Shown: one piece after another, positions 48,401 to 60,499 of the stretch
How the letters are laid out: every line of letters begins with the position of its first letter
How positions within the stretch are numbered: position 1 is the first letter of the stretch
Source: Lonicera japonica
Taxonomy: Eukaryota; Streptophyta; Magnoliopsida; Dipsacales; Caprifoliaceae
Assembly: GCA_021464415.1 (NCBI GenBank)
Contig: CM038471.1
Span: 9,699,386-9,763,385 of the forward strand
Reading direction: 5' to 3'
DNA length: 64,000 nt
Notes under the pieces: model-generated
Databases searched by the model: none
Told to the model about the DNA's origin: nothing
What the model saw: only the letters and a program-made list of their open reading frames with translations
Position numbers and translations under genes: made by a program

Positions 48401-49368
48401 ACCAGTATTGTGCTGCTTCTACCTGTATTTTTGGTTTCCTTTTTTCCGTATTGTATTTGATTTTCATTTTTTTCCCATTACATAGCATTCAAACATCCAT
48501 CAAAAAACTGTAAAAACTACATTTGCATCACAACAAATACAATCACACCCAATTAAACTAAAAAAAAATCATAACTAAGCAAGCAAGAATATTATATTAA
48601 TTTCACAAAACAAAGTCATTTGAGGTGATTATGTCTTCCTAAACTACAAGTTTGTACTACATTGCATAATATTGAAGTTCACATTTGATTACAATCTAAG
48701 TACCAAAAAAAATCCAAACATTAGTTTAAGACAAGAAAACCTCCAAATGCTTTTCCACCTTTAGTTAGCAACCCTCCCTTGCTACTTAGTATATGCAAGT
48801 AGATATCCCAAAAAATATATATTAGCACCCCAAACTTTAGTTGAAAGCAAAAAGAACCCTAAACTTTTAAGTACTCCAAGCTTCCACCATTAGTTAGCAA
48901 TCATTCTTTGCTACTTTAATATATATACACCTGTACAAGGTAATATAATGAAAAAAAAATATATATTAGAATGCTAAAACTACTTTATAAAAAACTAGAA
49001 TTTTAATGAAAGCAATATTGAGATAAACTAAACTAAACTAAATTTACATTAAATAAATCACAAGAGTTAAAAGTACTTACTTGTACAATGGCTATTGACT
49101 AGCAACATCATATTAAAATTTTATTAAATTTTAAATTTATTATTTTAAGTAATATAATTTTTAATATAGACAAAATTAGCATGTGTGCGAGAGTTTATTG
49201 TGTGTATACTATTGGTCTGAGTATTTTAACTTTGATGTGACATCTTGACTAGGTGTTGCCTGTGCCAAAACATGTGTATTTTTAACCATTAGATTCTTAT
49301 AATTTTTATAGAAATATTTTTGGTCAAATATGGCGTTTTATATAGATTTAAAACAAGGCAAAATCATA
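48401..49368. other. No gene recognised
   Basis: AT-rich sequence, possibly the interior of the CACTA-like element. The phrase attagttagcaa(c/t) recurs at about 48,763 and 48,893 within a diverged repeat of about 130 bp. Confidence 0.4.
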
Positions 49369-49430
49369 ATTACTGGGTCCAGTAATAAGGATTACTGGGT
49401 CTAGTAATCCAAATTACTGGGACCAGTAAT
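49369..49430. repeat. Dyad array 1 (ATTACTGG-NN-CCAGTAAT)
   Basis: Three copies with centres 22 bp apart: exact at 49,369-49,386 and 49,413-49,430, one mismatch at 49,391-49,408. Each unit is two 8-bp inverted arms around two free bases. Confidence 0.95.
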
Positions 49431-49690
49431 CGAACTTTCTGGTGTGACTTTACACGTGCGTATCATCTTTTCGAGTCGTTTGGTTATTAATTGGCGGTTG
49501 GGGGGGTTTAGCCATGTGGCAGCGCGGGACGGGTGGGGAACGGTTACCAAAGAGTCATGTTATTTCAAAATAAGTAACTTCCCTCGAAAACCATCACTTG
49601 CACTGCTATAAGCAACCCAATCCATCCCATTAAGTTTACATCTTTCTCATCAGTTTTCAACCACCCAAAAAACCGATTGATAATATTTCA

Positions 49691-49876
49691 GATGCTAATA
49701 GTTCTTATAGACCTCCAGTGACTCTTAATGTTGTTGATAACCTTTTTCGGAGGGTGGAAAGACTTGAAAGAGAGGTTCGGAAGATGGAAAATTTTACTCG
49801 AACTATTAGAGACCTAGAGCAATGTCTGGCTGCCGTGACCGTAGAGAGGGACCGACTGCGTGAGTGGTTAGGGTAG
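49691..49876 (+). CDS. Putative coiled-coil peptide, copy 1
   Basis: 61 codons from an acceptor-like tttcag to TAG, reading PPVTLNVVDNLFRRVERLE, REVRKMENFTRTIRDLEQ and VERDRLREWLG. Charged and hydrophobic spacing gives a strongly predicted coiled coil. No ATG precedes it in frame, so it would need an upstream exon. The second copy at 57,320 keeps the same residues at most heptad positions. Family unknown; the coding status is inferred from the paired conservation only. Confidence 0.45.
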   Translation, partial: DANSSYRPPVTLNVVDNLFRRVERLEREVRKMENFTRTIRDLEQCLAAVTVERDRLREWLG

Positions 49877-50312
49877 GGGGAGAGAGGGAAGGTCAGGTGA
49901 TGGGAAAACTTACCTTGATCAATCGGAAATACATGTTTACCCATGTATTTCTATGAATCAAGGATTTGCCACTAGAAAAACAGGTGGTTTGTTTCCCATC
50001 ATTTAGTCCTCTCCTTACCTGCGCAGTCCCAGTCCCCCTATTTTATTCCTTCTCCTGAAGGTCTTTTTGGATTGACTCATTTTAGTTGATTTGGGATTCC
50101 TAGGGAGTTTTACTTTTTGGGGTTCGTTGATAGGTTGCCCTTAGTAGCGTAGTCACTTGCCCATCTATCACGTAGATTTTCTCTAGTTAGGGAGAACATA
50201 CTATTTTGTGGGGGCTTAACATCATAAGACACATCTCTTTTGGTATTTCTTGAACACTTATTGGTAGCTTTCCCATCTTTTGTTCTGAAACTTTTTGGGG
50301 CTCGTTTATTTT

Positions 50313-50512
50313 TTGCTTTGAATATGTAATCAGTTGGATTTCGAAGTCCCTCCTTTGTAATTTTACTTTCATTAATGGAAAAGAAGTTATTTCTCTATAT
50401 CTCACCTTGTTATTGCTTTGAATGTGTAATCAGTTGGACCTCGAAGTCCCTCCTTTGTAATTTTACTTTCATCAATGGAAAAGAAATTTTTTCTCTATAT
50501 CTCATCTTGTTA
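50313..50512. repeat. 100-bp tandem duplication of the 3' end of unit 1
   Basis: Two near-identical 100-bp copies begin ttgctttgaat(a/g)tgtaatc and contain the 3' UTR-like block with cctttgtaattttactttca. Unit 2 has one copy (about 57,815-57,905). Confidence 0.85.
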
Positions 50513-50618
50513 TTTTATTTTGTCGCTGTTGTATGAATGCTTGTGTTTGGGTCATTGTGGAAAATTGGCAGAATCTGAAAATCTAAATAAGTCATCTATT
50601 TCAAAAATGAACTAAAGG

Positions 50619-50741
50619 ATTACTGGGGCCAGTAATATCTATTACTCGGGCCAGTAATTCTCACTCCTGGGTCAGTAATCCAATTACTGGGTCCAGTAAT
50701 CAAGATTACCTTTGCCAGGAATATGGATTACTGGGGCCAGT
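50619..50741. repeat. Dyad array 2, left part, cut by solo LTR D
   Basis: Exact copies at 50,619-50,636 and 50,683-50,700, with several variants between and after. The array is interrupted in its last unit by the LTR and resumes at 56,896. Confidence 0.93.
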
Positions 50742-53422
50742 TGTGACGCCCCGAATCCCGTTCTGATATTTTCACCTCCGGGACCCGGTTAATCACTGAT
50801 GCTATGCGTGATGGTGGGTTTAAAATATAAAAATCAAAACCTTTAAAAATTCTTTTTCTTGGATAAAACTTGAACCGTTGAAAAACACGTTTTATAAAAT
50901 TTTGGCATGAGGAGTTCGTTTAAACAATAATCCGCCCTGTAATTAAAAATAAAAAGGACAACCTCTGTTCAATCATTTCACAATCAACCATTTAATAAAA
51001 ATACTTCTCATCAATACACTTTATCAAAGTCCGTTCAATTATAAGATTATACAACAGTCCCAAATCCTTTTTGAATAAATACAAGTGTCTATTTAAAAAA
51101 TCATTGTGGACTAATTTATTCGATTTCAAGACTACATCATCCATTATACTAATTAAAGGATCAAATACACAGTCTGTTTGTAATCATACAGTCATATGTT
51201 CACAATCAACCTACTATGCAATTACAGAAAATAACTTCTATCAATACAAAATTGTCAACATCATAGTAGTTCAATTATAAGATCCATAAAAACTGTAAAG
51301 AAAGTCAACAGTTAAGTACATTATGTTGAACAGGTCATCAATACGGTGCTCTTATATATGTTTTTTCTATTAGATAGGTATATACGATTTTCTACGACGT
51401 ACAGTGAAATCATGCCACCCTCAAGTATGGACCTGCATCAAACTGTTGAGTCATCAGGAAGGAATGAGCCAAATACGGGCTCAGTGGAAACTATGAGGGT
51501 TTATAATGAAATAAGGTTTTCATTTGAAAACATATGTATCATATATATGTTGCTTCAAGAATACAATCATTTTGAAAAACCTTACTATGCATCATAGTCA
51601 TATCTATGTACCTGTGTGTGCCAATTCAACCCGCTATTACTATTCTATATAATTCACTCAAGTATCAAAATTGTTCCCTAACACTTACCATATAGCATTC
51701 TACTCTTTCTAGCTTCTTAGGTTCACATGCTATAAGAACCATTCTATTCTCGGCTACTCAACCACCGGTGAGGAGTATACACCTCTTATGCTAAGTATTC
51801 GTAGTTATCACTTTGTTAATAGTACAGTATGAGTTACATACTTGGTCGACTACTAAGCATTACTACCAGGTCGTCTAGCCATTTATATACTATGTCACAT
51901 TGTAATTATTATTCACAAATAAAATATATATATTAATTATAATTATTCATTCAATATTATATATATATTATAAATCAACAATCCACACACAAATATATAT
52001 AATATATCAATAAATATCATATCCAAATCACATAATCATAATATCAATAATAAAACATATATACAAAACATATATAATATATAAATAATCATCAACAACC
52101 TACATCATTCAATATATATAATATCAGTCCATCACCTCATTCTCCATCAGTACCTTCATTCATCACTTCATTCAACTCCCAGTCTTCATCAATCCTCGAC
52201 CATCAATCATTCATAGTAATAATTGCGATCGTCCAAGCGTCATTATCCAGGTCTACATCAGATCATCCATAATCCCAATTTCTCATGGCCTTTCACCCAC
52301 GTCAGCATGGCCTCCACATCGTTCACCATCATCACATCTGTGCACGGTTTCGGGTCTTTCACCCAGGGGGCACTCTGTCCTAACTTAAGGTCTCAATCGT
52401 TAGAGACCAACCCAAGACCTCACATGGACTATACAATCTCATCATTACATCATACACACACATATATATATGTAGCAGATCAATTCATAGTCATCACAGT
52501 CGTTCATCTCTCACAATGTGTGACACCCCGAGATCCGTTGAGAGGGGGAGCCTCCAGAACACGGTTAGTCACGGAGCTGTACGTGACGGCGGAAGTGAGT
52601 TTAAACTAAATAATTCTGGCGAGATAAGAAGATATGCAATGATCAAGCACAAATAATACTATCAAATGGGAACATGCTAGGACTGTAGCTTCCCCTTCTG
52701 TTAACTCGTGCCTTACAGATTAATCTGTACCGTTGCGCACCGATTAACTAAAATGTAAGTCACTCGTCCACAACAGGATAGCATTAAACAATTAACATGT
52801 TCCTACAACCCCACTATACATTAATAAGGAGAAAAAGAGTAAAGAATAATAAAGGTCCTCAAAGTACATACATAAGTAATACACAAAAGTCACAAGATAG
52901 TTATACATAATAAAGTCTTCACAACTTCGAGTAAGCTACATAGATTATACAGACATGTCTAAGTTAATATAAGTCAAGTTATGCTATAACAAGGTTGGTA
53001 ACATAGCCTTTCCGTAGTGGAAGGCTCTCATGCTATGCAGTATCAGAGGAGACTAAGATTTGTCGACCTTTCCTTTATCAGCTCTTCCCGTCCCATCCTT
53101 AGAAGTACCTGCGTAGGAAAAACTGTGAGCCAAACGGGCCTAGTAGGAACTATAGGATTTTTATAAGAAGAACATGTATATGAAGGGTAAGCCTTTATAA
53201 AGAGAGTTTGTGACTAGTCCTTGTTCATAAGTCATAAATATATATATATATAAACAATGTAATAAACACGATATCGAGACACCGCGACCAGGTCTATATC
53301 ACATCAATCATGTATCATACTCACGTCTAGGATTTTAACATCTACTGTGCACAGAGATAGCCGGCAACTCGGTTTCTTCTGCCTCTAAGGTAGGGACCAC
53401 CTACCAGGTCCACCTAGACGCT

Positions 53423-53506
53423 ACCTCACGCAGCCACAAAGGCATACGTTACCTCACGCAGCCACAAAGGCATACGCTACCTCACGCAGCCACAAAGGCA
53501 TACGCT
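53423..53506. repeat. 28-bp tandem repeat, three copies
   Basis: Three copies of a 28-bp unit starting acctcacgcagccacaaagg, at 53,423, 53,451 and 53,479, with one or two differences. A diverged fourth copy follows (acgtagccaccaaggc). The sequence aligns with the 'ttggtggctac' part of LTR B, so this is local expansion. Confidence 0.92.
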
Positions 53507-54286
53507 ACAATAACTCTCACGTAGCCACCAAGGCTAAACGCTACAGGTAATAACCATTTACCTGGTACGAGCGGTGTTGACTACTCCGTATAAGGAAAAT
53601 CATTAATACCCCAATAATAATTATAAGGTCATATACATCATGAAAAAAGGTGTAATAGTTCATTTCATGAATACCAAGTAATATAAAGTGCGTATCAAAG
53701 GTTTACTTTACTATACAGACTGATATGTACATGCGTGCTAGAGGCCAGGAACAAGGGTTTGTCATAAATCAAGGAAATGGAAGAGATACATGGGGGAATA
53801 TGATATACTACTATTTATAAGTGATAATCAACCATTCCCATCATAATTTATAGACCCAAAGTTCATATATACGCAGCAATAGGTATATATATAGAAAACC
53901 CCCAAATTTGTATAAAAATGGTGATTGGATGCATAAACTCTTAAAATAGGTTTTAGTACTAGTGTTCTTACCTCGATAGCGTTAAACCTTCACAACTTGA
54001 GCAGCGGATCAAGCTCTAGACGACCGAAACACAAGATTCCCCCTTAAGCTTTGGGCCATAACTTGGAGGAAATGGAAGAAGGAAGAAGATGATGGTGATG
54101 ATGCGTTTGATTCTTGTTTTGGGTTGTAGGATGAGGTAGAATCACTCTCATGAACCCATATCCATGATATCTCACTTCTCTCTACTCTCTCCCCTTGCCC
54201 TAATCGAAATGGAAGAGAATAAGGGGTGTAGGTTATATAAAAATCGAGTCCAAGCTTGAAAAATACGATTTTGACCACTACAGGGC

Positions 54287-54366
54287 AATGTAGTCGACTA
54301 CATTACTATTCATGTAGTCGACTACATCATTTAGTTGACTCTCAAACTCCATGTAGTCGACTACAT
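54287..54366. repeat. Three perfect palindromes, core TGTAGTCGACTACA, in LTR E
   Basis: Perfect dyads at 54,287-54,304 (18 bp), 54,312-54,327 (16 bp) and 54,351-54,366 (16 bp). They lie 45-130 bp upstream, on the minus strand, of a TATA-like ttatataac. They occupy the place that the ATGATCGATCAT palindromes have in LTR C, but the sequence is different. Confidence 0.9.
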
Positions 54367-56895
54367 CACACTGGAGGTTAGTTCATCCTCAGATTTGCTC
54401 GTTTATGCTTTCGACTGATCTTGTACCCTTATTTTGACCAACGAGAGGTGGGAATTAGGTTCCAGGCCCAACACAAAAGTTCTTGGAAATTGAAATGCCT
54501 TTCCAATGGCATAAATAGGGCTCCATTCTGATATAAAACAAAAAAGTTATGATGCCTCAAATGATTGAAGGTCAGTTTGTTGGGTAAGTTTAAAATGTGA
54601 AGTTTTACGAATTTCGACGGGAACACTTAACATGAATCTTTCTAACCTAAAAGAGGAATGTAATAACACCTATAAAAAAGTGTGGAAGCATTTCCTACAT
54701 TCGGATACGGATCAAGCACACTATCTCGTCTAGGACATAAAATGTGGTGCATTTACCCCACGGGTGTTACACAATGAATGTATATGCATATATATACCAA
54801 TCTCACATCATCACACATGTGGTATTATGCGTTTGTACAATATACAGAATCCCACACAAATATATATATATATATATATATATCACCACTACACATCATT
54901 ACACATATAGATATGTAGAAGATTAGTACGCAGCCATCTTTATGATACATTATAACTTGAGCTATCATTATATATGGATTATGGCCATTCATAGTATTAT
55001 CAATTTCATGTTTTACCATTCTAATATGTGGGACTAGTACCATATACAATTTACTCGAGTACTCAAGCCACATTTACTAATTTAAGTCTCCTCTAATAAA
55101 TATAGTGGTGGTGCGATAGTCTCGTATAACCATCCCCATGGAATCCTAGACGTCGCCAATGTGCATTTATAATATCCCTATGTTGTACTTAGTTAATAAT
55201 CTTCATCACTTAACTCAAGGAGTGGTCACGAAGGCTACTAAAGTCTAATGTTATTGCATTTGTGCTCACTTTGATGGGATTTAATGTAATACTCAAAGAT
55301 AATGTTCTATCCAAGTATTTCATGGTAGACACATGTATATCTGGGTTGTATAACTTATAATCTACCATTTATTATAGCTGAAACCTTCAAAACCTCTAAT
55401 TTCCCTAATTCCCTAGTTTACGCAGTTCACCTCCAAGTGGGTTCGTTAGAAAAATAAACATATACCGGTCAATCATGTAAATCACTGATAAACAAAGTTA
55501 TTGGGGTAATAATATTTCTCATTATACATCACTAATACGAAACCATAGTCCATTCAAGACAATAGGCCCAACGGTTATTACGTACCACTCCGCTCAAGGG
55601 GGTTTTTAGTGCATTTACGAGAAAAATGCTATAGGCATGCAACTAAGGGCATATTTATGTCTATCTAGCTCTTGTAACCCATAACCAACTCTAATCCAAG
55701 TGTAAATCCCGAAATCCCCCACAAGCCTAGTTCACACCTTTGACTACAAAGTGGGTATGGTGTATAATTGCAAGTAATAAGCTCCTAGCACGATAACAAT
55801 TGATAATACATGATTTAAAAGTGAAAATATACCTATATGCATCACTAATTTCAACAATAAAGCCCCATCTCATCATAAATCCCAAAACCCACATATATAG
55901 ATATATACACAACCTAGGTTTTTGTAGAACTTGATATATAATTGAAATCGAACATTAATAAGTTAGAATAAGAGTTTGAGGAGTAGGTTCCCACCTTAAA
56001 GAAGCCATAATTCGAAGTTTAAGGTGTGTAGACTCCAAATCAGAAAGCCCTAGCTCAAGCTTACGCAGCCATGGAGGTGTGTAGGTGGAGAAGATGATGA
56101 ATAGTTGTTTAGATGATGGTTTGGATGCCTTTTGAGCTTAATCTTTGGATGGGAGATGAGAACTCCACAAGAGAACTCATGAATCTCTTCTCTATCTCTC
56201 TCTAGAAGCTCTCCAATGGTGTGATGAGAAATGAGGAAGAAAAGAGCTGAACGTGTTTATATAAACCGTTGTTCTATTCCCGCGGGTACTGTTCACGCGA
56301 AGGGGGTTTGCGGCGCTGAACTTTGGACGGCCATAACTTCTCATTCGGAAGTCCAATTGAGGTGATCTTTATGTCCACGGAAAGCTTATTCGGAGATCTA
56401 CAACTTCCTAGAATAAAGTGTTCCCAAATTCTAGACAAATAATTCTCAAAAATATGACAAAGTCAGCACGTTAGTGTTACTAAGTGAACAACCGATAGCG
56501 ATTGACCTTTTTTGCGTTCAGTTTCGACCTAGTAGAAGTCCGAATTTGCCTTTGGCCAAAACACAAAAGTTGTAGATTGCCTAAAAATCTAGGGTACTTT
56601 GTAAATGGAAACTCAATCTGAAGAAGAATGAAGGAGTTACGCTTCTTCCAAATTAGCCCAAAATCATGAAGTCGGGTAAATTTAAAACATGAAATTTACG
56701 TCCCGATTTCAACTCGAATCACCCGAAATGACTTACGGACATTCTAGCAAGATTAAATACACTAATATGACTTATCAGAAATCTCCGAACCCTGTCACTC
56801 CTTTCAGAACAATATATCACTATTCGGAGCTCGAAATCGCCTTACTCGCGATTTTTTAACGCGCTAGGCTTGCGACTTAGGAACGGGGTGTTACA

Positions 56896-56946
56896 TCAGT
56901 AATTCTCATTCCTGGGGCCATTATGCCAATTACTGGGTCCAATAGT
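56896..56946. repeat. Dyad array 2, right part
   Basis: Continuation of the array split by LTR D, with degenerate copies such as attactgggtccaatag. Confidence 0.8.
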
Positions 56947-58008
56947 CGAAGTTTCCGATGTGACTTTTCACGTGCGTATCGTCTTTTCAAGTCGTCAGGT
57001 TATTAATTGGCAATTGGGGGGGGGGTATTTAGCCACGTGGCAGAGCGGGATGGGCGGGTGACGTTTACCAAAAAATCACGTCGTTTCAAAATTAATAACT
57101 TCTCTCAAAAACCGTCTCTTGCACTGCTATAAGTAGCCCCTTCCATTATTTTTCTATTACCATTACCGAAACTTAATATCAACTTTACTTTTACACGTCC
57201 CAAAATTTATTTCACTTTACCTTCTCTCTGTAAAAAAAAACTTTTAAAACACCAAAACTTTAAATTAAAAAATTAATATTTGATTGAAAAAATATATTTG
57301 AAACCTACTCGTCGAGATCTATAGTCCTCCGGTGACTCCTAGTGCAGTTGATAACCTTTTTCAGTGGGTGGATAGGCTTGAAAGAGAGGTTCGAAGGACT
57401 AAAAATTCGACCAGAAGCATTAGAGACCTGGAGCAACATCTGCTCGATGTGGCCGCAGAGAGGGACCGACTACGTTAGCAGTCAGGGTAGAGGGAGAGGA
57501 GGAAGGTCCGATGGTAAAACTTACCTTGATTAATCGGAAGTAAATGCTTACCCATGTGTTTTTATGAATCAAGGATTTGCCACCCGCAAAACGGGTGGGT
57601 TCTTTTCCATCTTCTAGTCTTTCCCTTAGCTGCGCAATCACCTACCCATCTATCTCATAGGGTTTCTGCGGTTAGGGAGGAAGAAACTACAAGACTGTGG
57701 GGGGTTAACTTCATGAGATCCCTCTCTTCTTGTATTTCCTGAACAATTAGCTGTTTCTTGCCCATATTCTGGTCTTAAACTTTTTCGGGCGCGTTTATTT
57801 CTTCCTTTAATTGAATATTTAATTAGTTGTACCTCGAAGTCCCTCCTTTGTAATTTTACTTTCATCAACGGAAAATAAGTTATTTCTTTATATCTCATCT
57901 TGTACACCATTTCTTTTCATTTATCGCTGCTTGTGTTTGGATCATTGTCGCAAAGTGGTGAAATTTAAAAATCTAAATTAGTTTGCTATTTTAAATTTTC
58001 TCTAAAGG
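56947..58008 (+). repeat. Coiled-coil unit, copy 2
   Basis: Homologous to 49,431-50,618 from end to end, with the TATA-like gctataagtagcccc at about 57,126 and the same 3' UTR-like end. The flanking sequence, including gtgacttt(t/a)cacgtgcgtat, also matches. It therefore duplicated as a tandem block with the array. Confidence 0.7.
57320..57478 (+). CDS. Putative coiled-coil peptide, copy 2, slightly shortened
   Basis: 52 codons reading YSPPVTPSAVDNLFQWVDRL, EREVRRTKNSTRSIRDLEQ and HLLDVAAERDRLR before TAG, where copy 1 has GAG. The replacements relative to copy 1 keep the coiled-coil pattern. No in-frame ATG was found. Function unknown. Confidence 0.4.
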   Translation, partial: YSPPVTPSAVDNLFQWVDRLEREVRRTKNSTRSIRDLEQHLLDVAAERDRLR

Positions 58009-58070
58009 ATTACTGGGTGAAGTAATACAAGTTGCTAGTGCAGTATTTGGATTACCAGGATTAGTAATTT
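58009..58070. repeat. Dyad array 3, degenerate
   Basis: Three variant copies of the 18-bp dyad, the first attactgggtgaagtaat, after the end of unit 2. Confidence 0.75.
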
Positions 58071-58646
58071 GGGGTCAGTGCATTTTAACACATACAAGGA
58101 AATTTTTTTTACCACTAACTCATTCTAACACATCAATTATGAAATATCCGTAAATGATATATTCCTCTTATTTACACCTGGTGCCACTCCTTAACAAATA
58201 TTCGCTTTTCAAAAACACTTTTCACTTTCCCCACCTTTTCTAACCACTATCGCCATTTTCGGAGACCATGATTCATAACAAAGCTCTCGCTCTCTCTAAC
58301 ACTCTCTCTACTACACATGTAAAGACATCATCTTCGTCATCTCTTTGGCTTATCCAACCATTTAAGTTTATCTCTGACTCTATCTCTCTCTTTCATTTTC
58401 ATCGTGCTCATTTTCACACACTTGTTTGAAGTTCGTTAATGTCTATCAACAACTTATTTTCATCACCAAGAAGATTTTATATTTGATGAAAGCATCTCTC
58501 GATTACGAGTGAATATATTTAGAGTTTTTTTTTTTAAAAAATGAACCTTATATATTTGTTTATGTGTGCAATATTTGAGTAGTATCTTTGCCTTGACATG
58601 TAGTTGTTGTTCATTGTTGATTGCTACAACGATAACAAAAACTAAG
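58071..58646. promoter_or_regulatory. Possible promoter and leader of the Ulp1-like gene
   Basis: Pyrimidine-rich with ctctctctaacactctctct and tatctctctctttcattttc, as in a plant 5' leader. No definite TATA box was chosen. It lies between dyad arrays 3 and 4. Confidence 0.3.
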
Positions 58647-58844
58647 ATTACTGGCCCGAGTAATGACGATTCTTGGACACAATAATGTGATTACTAGCCC
58701 CAGTAATGGATTACGGGCCACGGTAATCCATTACTGGCCCCAGTAAAGAGTAATTACTACCCCCAGTAATCTATTAATGGCCCCAGTAATGGGTAATTAC
58801 TGGCCCTGGTAATTCATTACTTTCCCAGAAACTTGGATTACTGC
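58647..58844. repeat. Dyad array 4, upstream of the Ulp1-like gene
   Basis: About eight variant copies, including attactggccccagtaaag and taattactggccctggtaatt. The last ends 50 bp before the ATG at 58,895. Confidence 0.9.
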
Positions 58845-60254
58845 CTATGTAGCTTTTTTTCTTACTAAACTAATTTATTTTATTGAAAATCAGAATGGCA
58901 TCAGAACATGATACTCCGGTCCGTGGTAGGGAAGAGGTCTCTACAAGCAGCAGTGACGCTGTGCCATTTTCTAAATTGAGAAAAAGATGTACACCATTGA
59001 GATCAGCACAGACGAAGAAGGCAACCACAAAGATAGCTGAACAAACGGTACCAAATCTGAAAGGGCAAGCCCACTAGTTCTCCCAAAACAGCGGAACCGA
59101 AGAAACAAAAGAATCAGGGAAAACCATCAAGGACAAACTCTGCCAAACCCAAAAGTTTTCTTCCCTAGAGATGCACAGTATTGGCCTTTTCCGAATTGGT
59201 AAATCAATACCGAGAAGCCATCTCGACTGAAACATGGGAGATTTTGAACGGGACTTTCTTTAGGCCTATAATGTATTGCTTCCGGGATGCCTTAGTCAAG
59301 GAACCCGATTGTAGGAAGACCAAAATTGACTTTGAAATAATAATGAAGCATTTTGACCCGGACCGGATGGTGTGGTCCTTTGGAAGTTTACAGTTGGACT
59401 TGATTGCGGAGTTTTTAACGGTCTTGTTTCACCTACCCACTGGAGGACTAAAAATTCTACCCGTTCCTAGATTAAGGATAAGAAAGAACAGGTGGCCAAC
59501 CTATTCAAAAATTACAAGGAAACAAAAGGGCCCTCTTGAACCGATAGAAAAAACCTGCTCGCATTTGAGCTAAACAAAGAAAAAAGAGCCGATCCGAAAA
59601 AGGTTGCATTGAATCTACTGATGTATTTATTCTCAAACTTCTTCTTCAGTAGAACGGGGATCAATCTTACATGGGATTTGGTCAACATATGCATCGACAT
59701 CGATAACATTAACAATTATGACTGGGCAAACTCGACTGTGGACTTTTTGTTCTCTGGCATTAAGAAGTACAACAAGGATAAACCAAGCACACTCAACAGA
59801 TGCACGCTTTTGGTGCAGTATTGGTTTTTGGAGAACACAAAACATAGATTGTCGCAGTCAGAGAATTGCCTAAATGGTAGGACACATTTTGTGGGGTGGA
59901 ACATTAGAGACATGTTCGATGTGAAGGCCTTGGAGTCAAACCCTAACCTCTTAGAGGTATCTTGTGCATGGATATAAATACTATACTTTTATGCATTTAA
60001 GAAAAAAAAACTATTCAATTGTACTTTGTGATACAGGAACTTGTACTCGGTGGAGCTTGGCTAGTGTTCACTTTTAATTTGACACACGAACAATTGGTAG
60101 GGGAGCAGGAAAAGCAAGGGCAGCAGGGAAAGGAAGAGGAAACTAATGAGGATAAGAATGATTCCGAAGGTGAAGATAAGAGTGGTGAGGATGAATCATT
60201 AGAGCTTTCAAAATGGGTAAGAATTTTGCATGAAATATAGGTTGTTATACTACT

Positions 60255-60499
60255 AATTACTGGATTACTTCCCCAGTAATGAAGATTACTTGGATAAAAC
60301 AAATGTTTATTGCCCCCGATAATTATGATTACTGGCACTGGTAATCCATTACTGGCCCAAATGTTTGGATTACATGCCCCAGTAATTTGGATTACTTCCC
60401 CTAGTAATCCAAATTACTGGGGCCTGTAATCAATTACTGCCCCCAGTAATCTAGATTTCTTTACTGCCCACGGTAATTAATTACTGCCCCCAGTAATCC
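60255..60499. repeat. Dyad array 5, inside an intron
   Basis: About ten variant copies, in the intron bounded by donor TGG/GTAAGA (60,217) and acceptor attgcag (60,560). Flanking exons join in phase. Confidence 0.92.

Larger units (their letters stand above)
49431..50618 (+). repeat. Coiled-coil unit, copy 1
   Basis: About 1.1 kb, repeated at 56,947-58,008. In order: a 'ggttattaattgg' block with a G-run, a TATA-like ctataagcaaccc at about 49,605, the short reading frame, a conserved downstream part (tgaatcaaggatttgccac) and a 3' UTR-like end (cctttgtaattttactttca). It looks like a complete small transcription unit or a conserved transposon segment. Dyad arrays lie on both sides. Confidence 0.7.
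52519..54771 (-). mobile_element. Solo LTR E, 2,253 bp, nested in D
   Basis: Begins TGTGACACCCCG and ends CCACGGGTGTTACA. It is flanked by an exact CAATG duplication (52,514-52,518 and 54,772-54,776). It is the same family as B-D and has the reversed orientation of D. It carries a 28-bp tandem repeat (53,423-53,506) and palindromes (54,287-54,366). Confidence 0.92.
50742..56895 (-). mobile_element. Solo LTR D with nested solo LTR E
   Basis: On the plus strand it begins TGTGACGCCCCGAATCCCG and ends GGGGTGTTACA, the reverse of B and C. Flanks are CCAGT (50,737-50,741) and TCAGT (56,896-56,900), a 5-bp duplication with one change. Without E and E's target duplication it is about 3.9 kb. It shares the 'aatgagccaaatacgggctca' block and, near its far end, the reversed ggtgggaac block. 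A TATA-like tttatataaac lies at about 56,257 for the minus strand, next to a CCCGCGGG palindrome. Confidence 0.88.
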
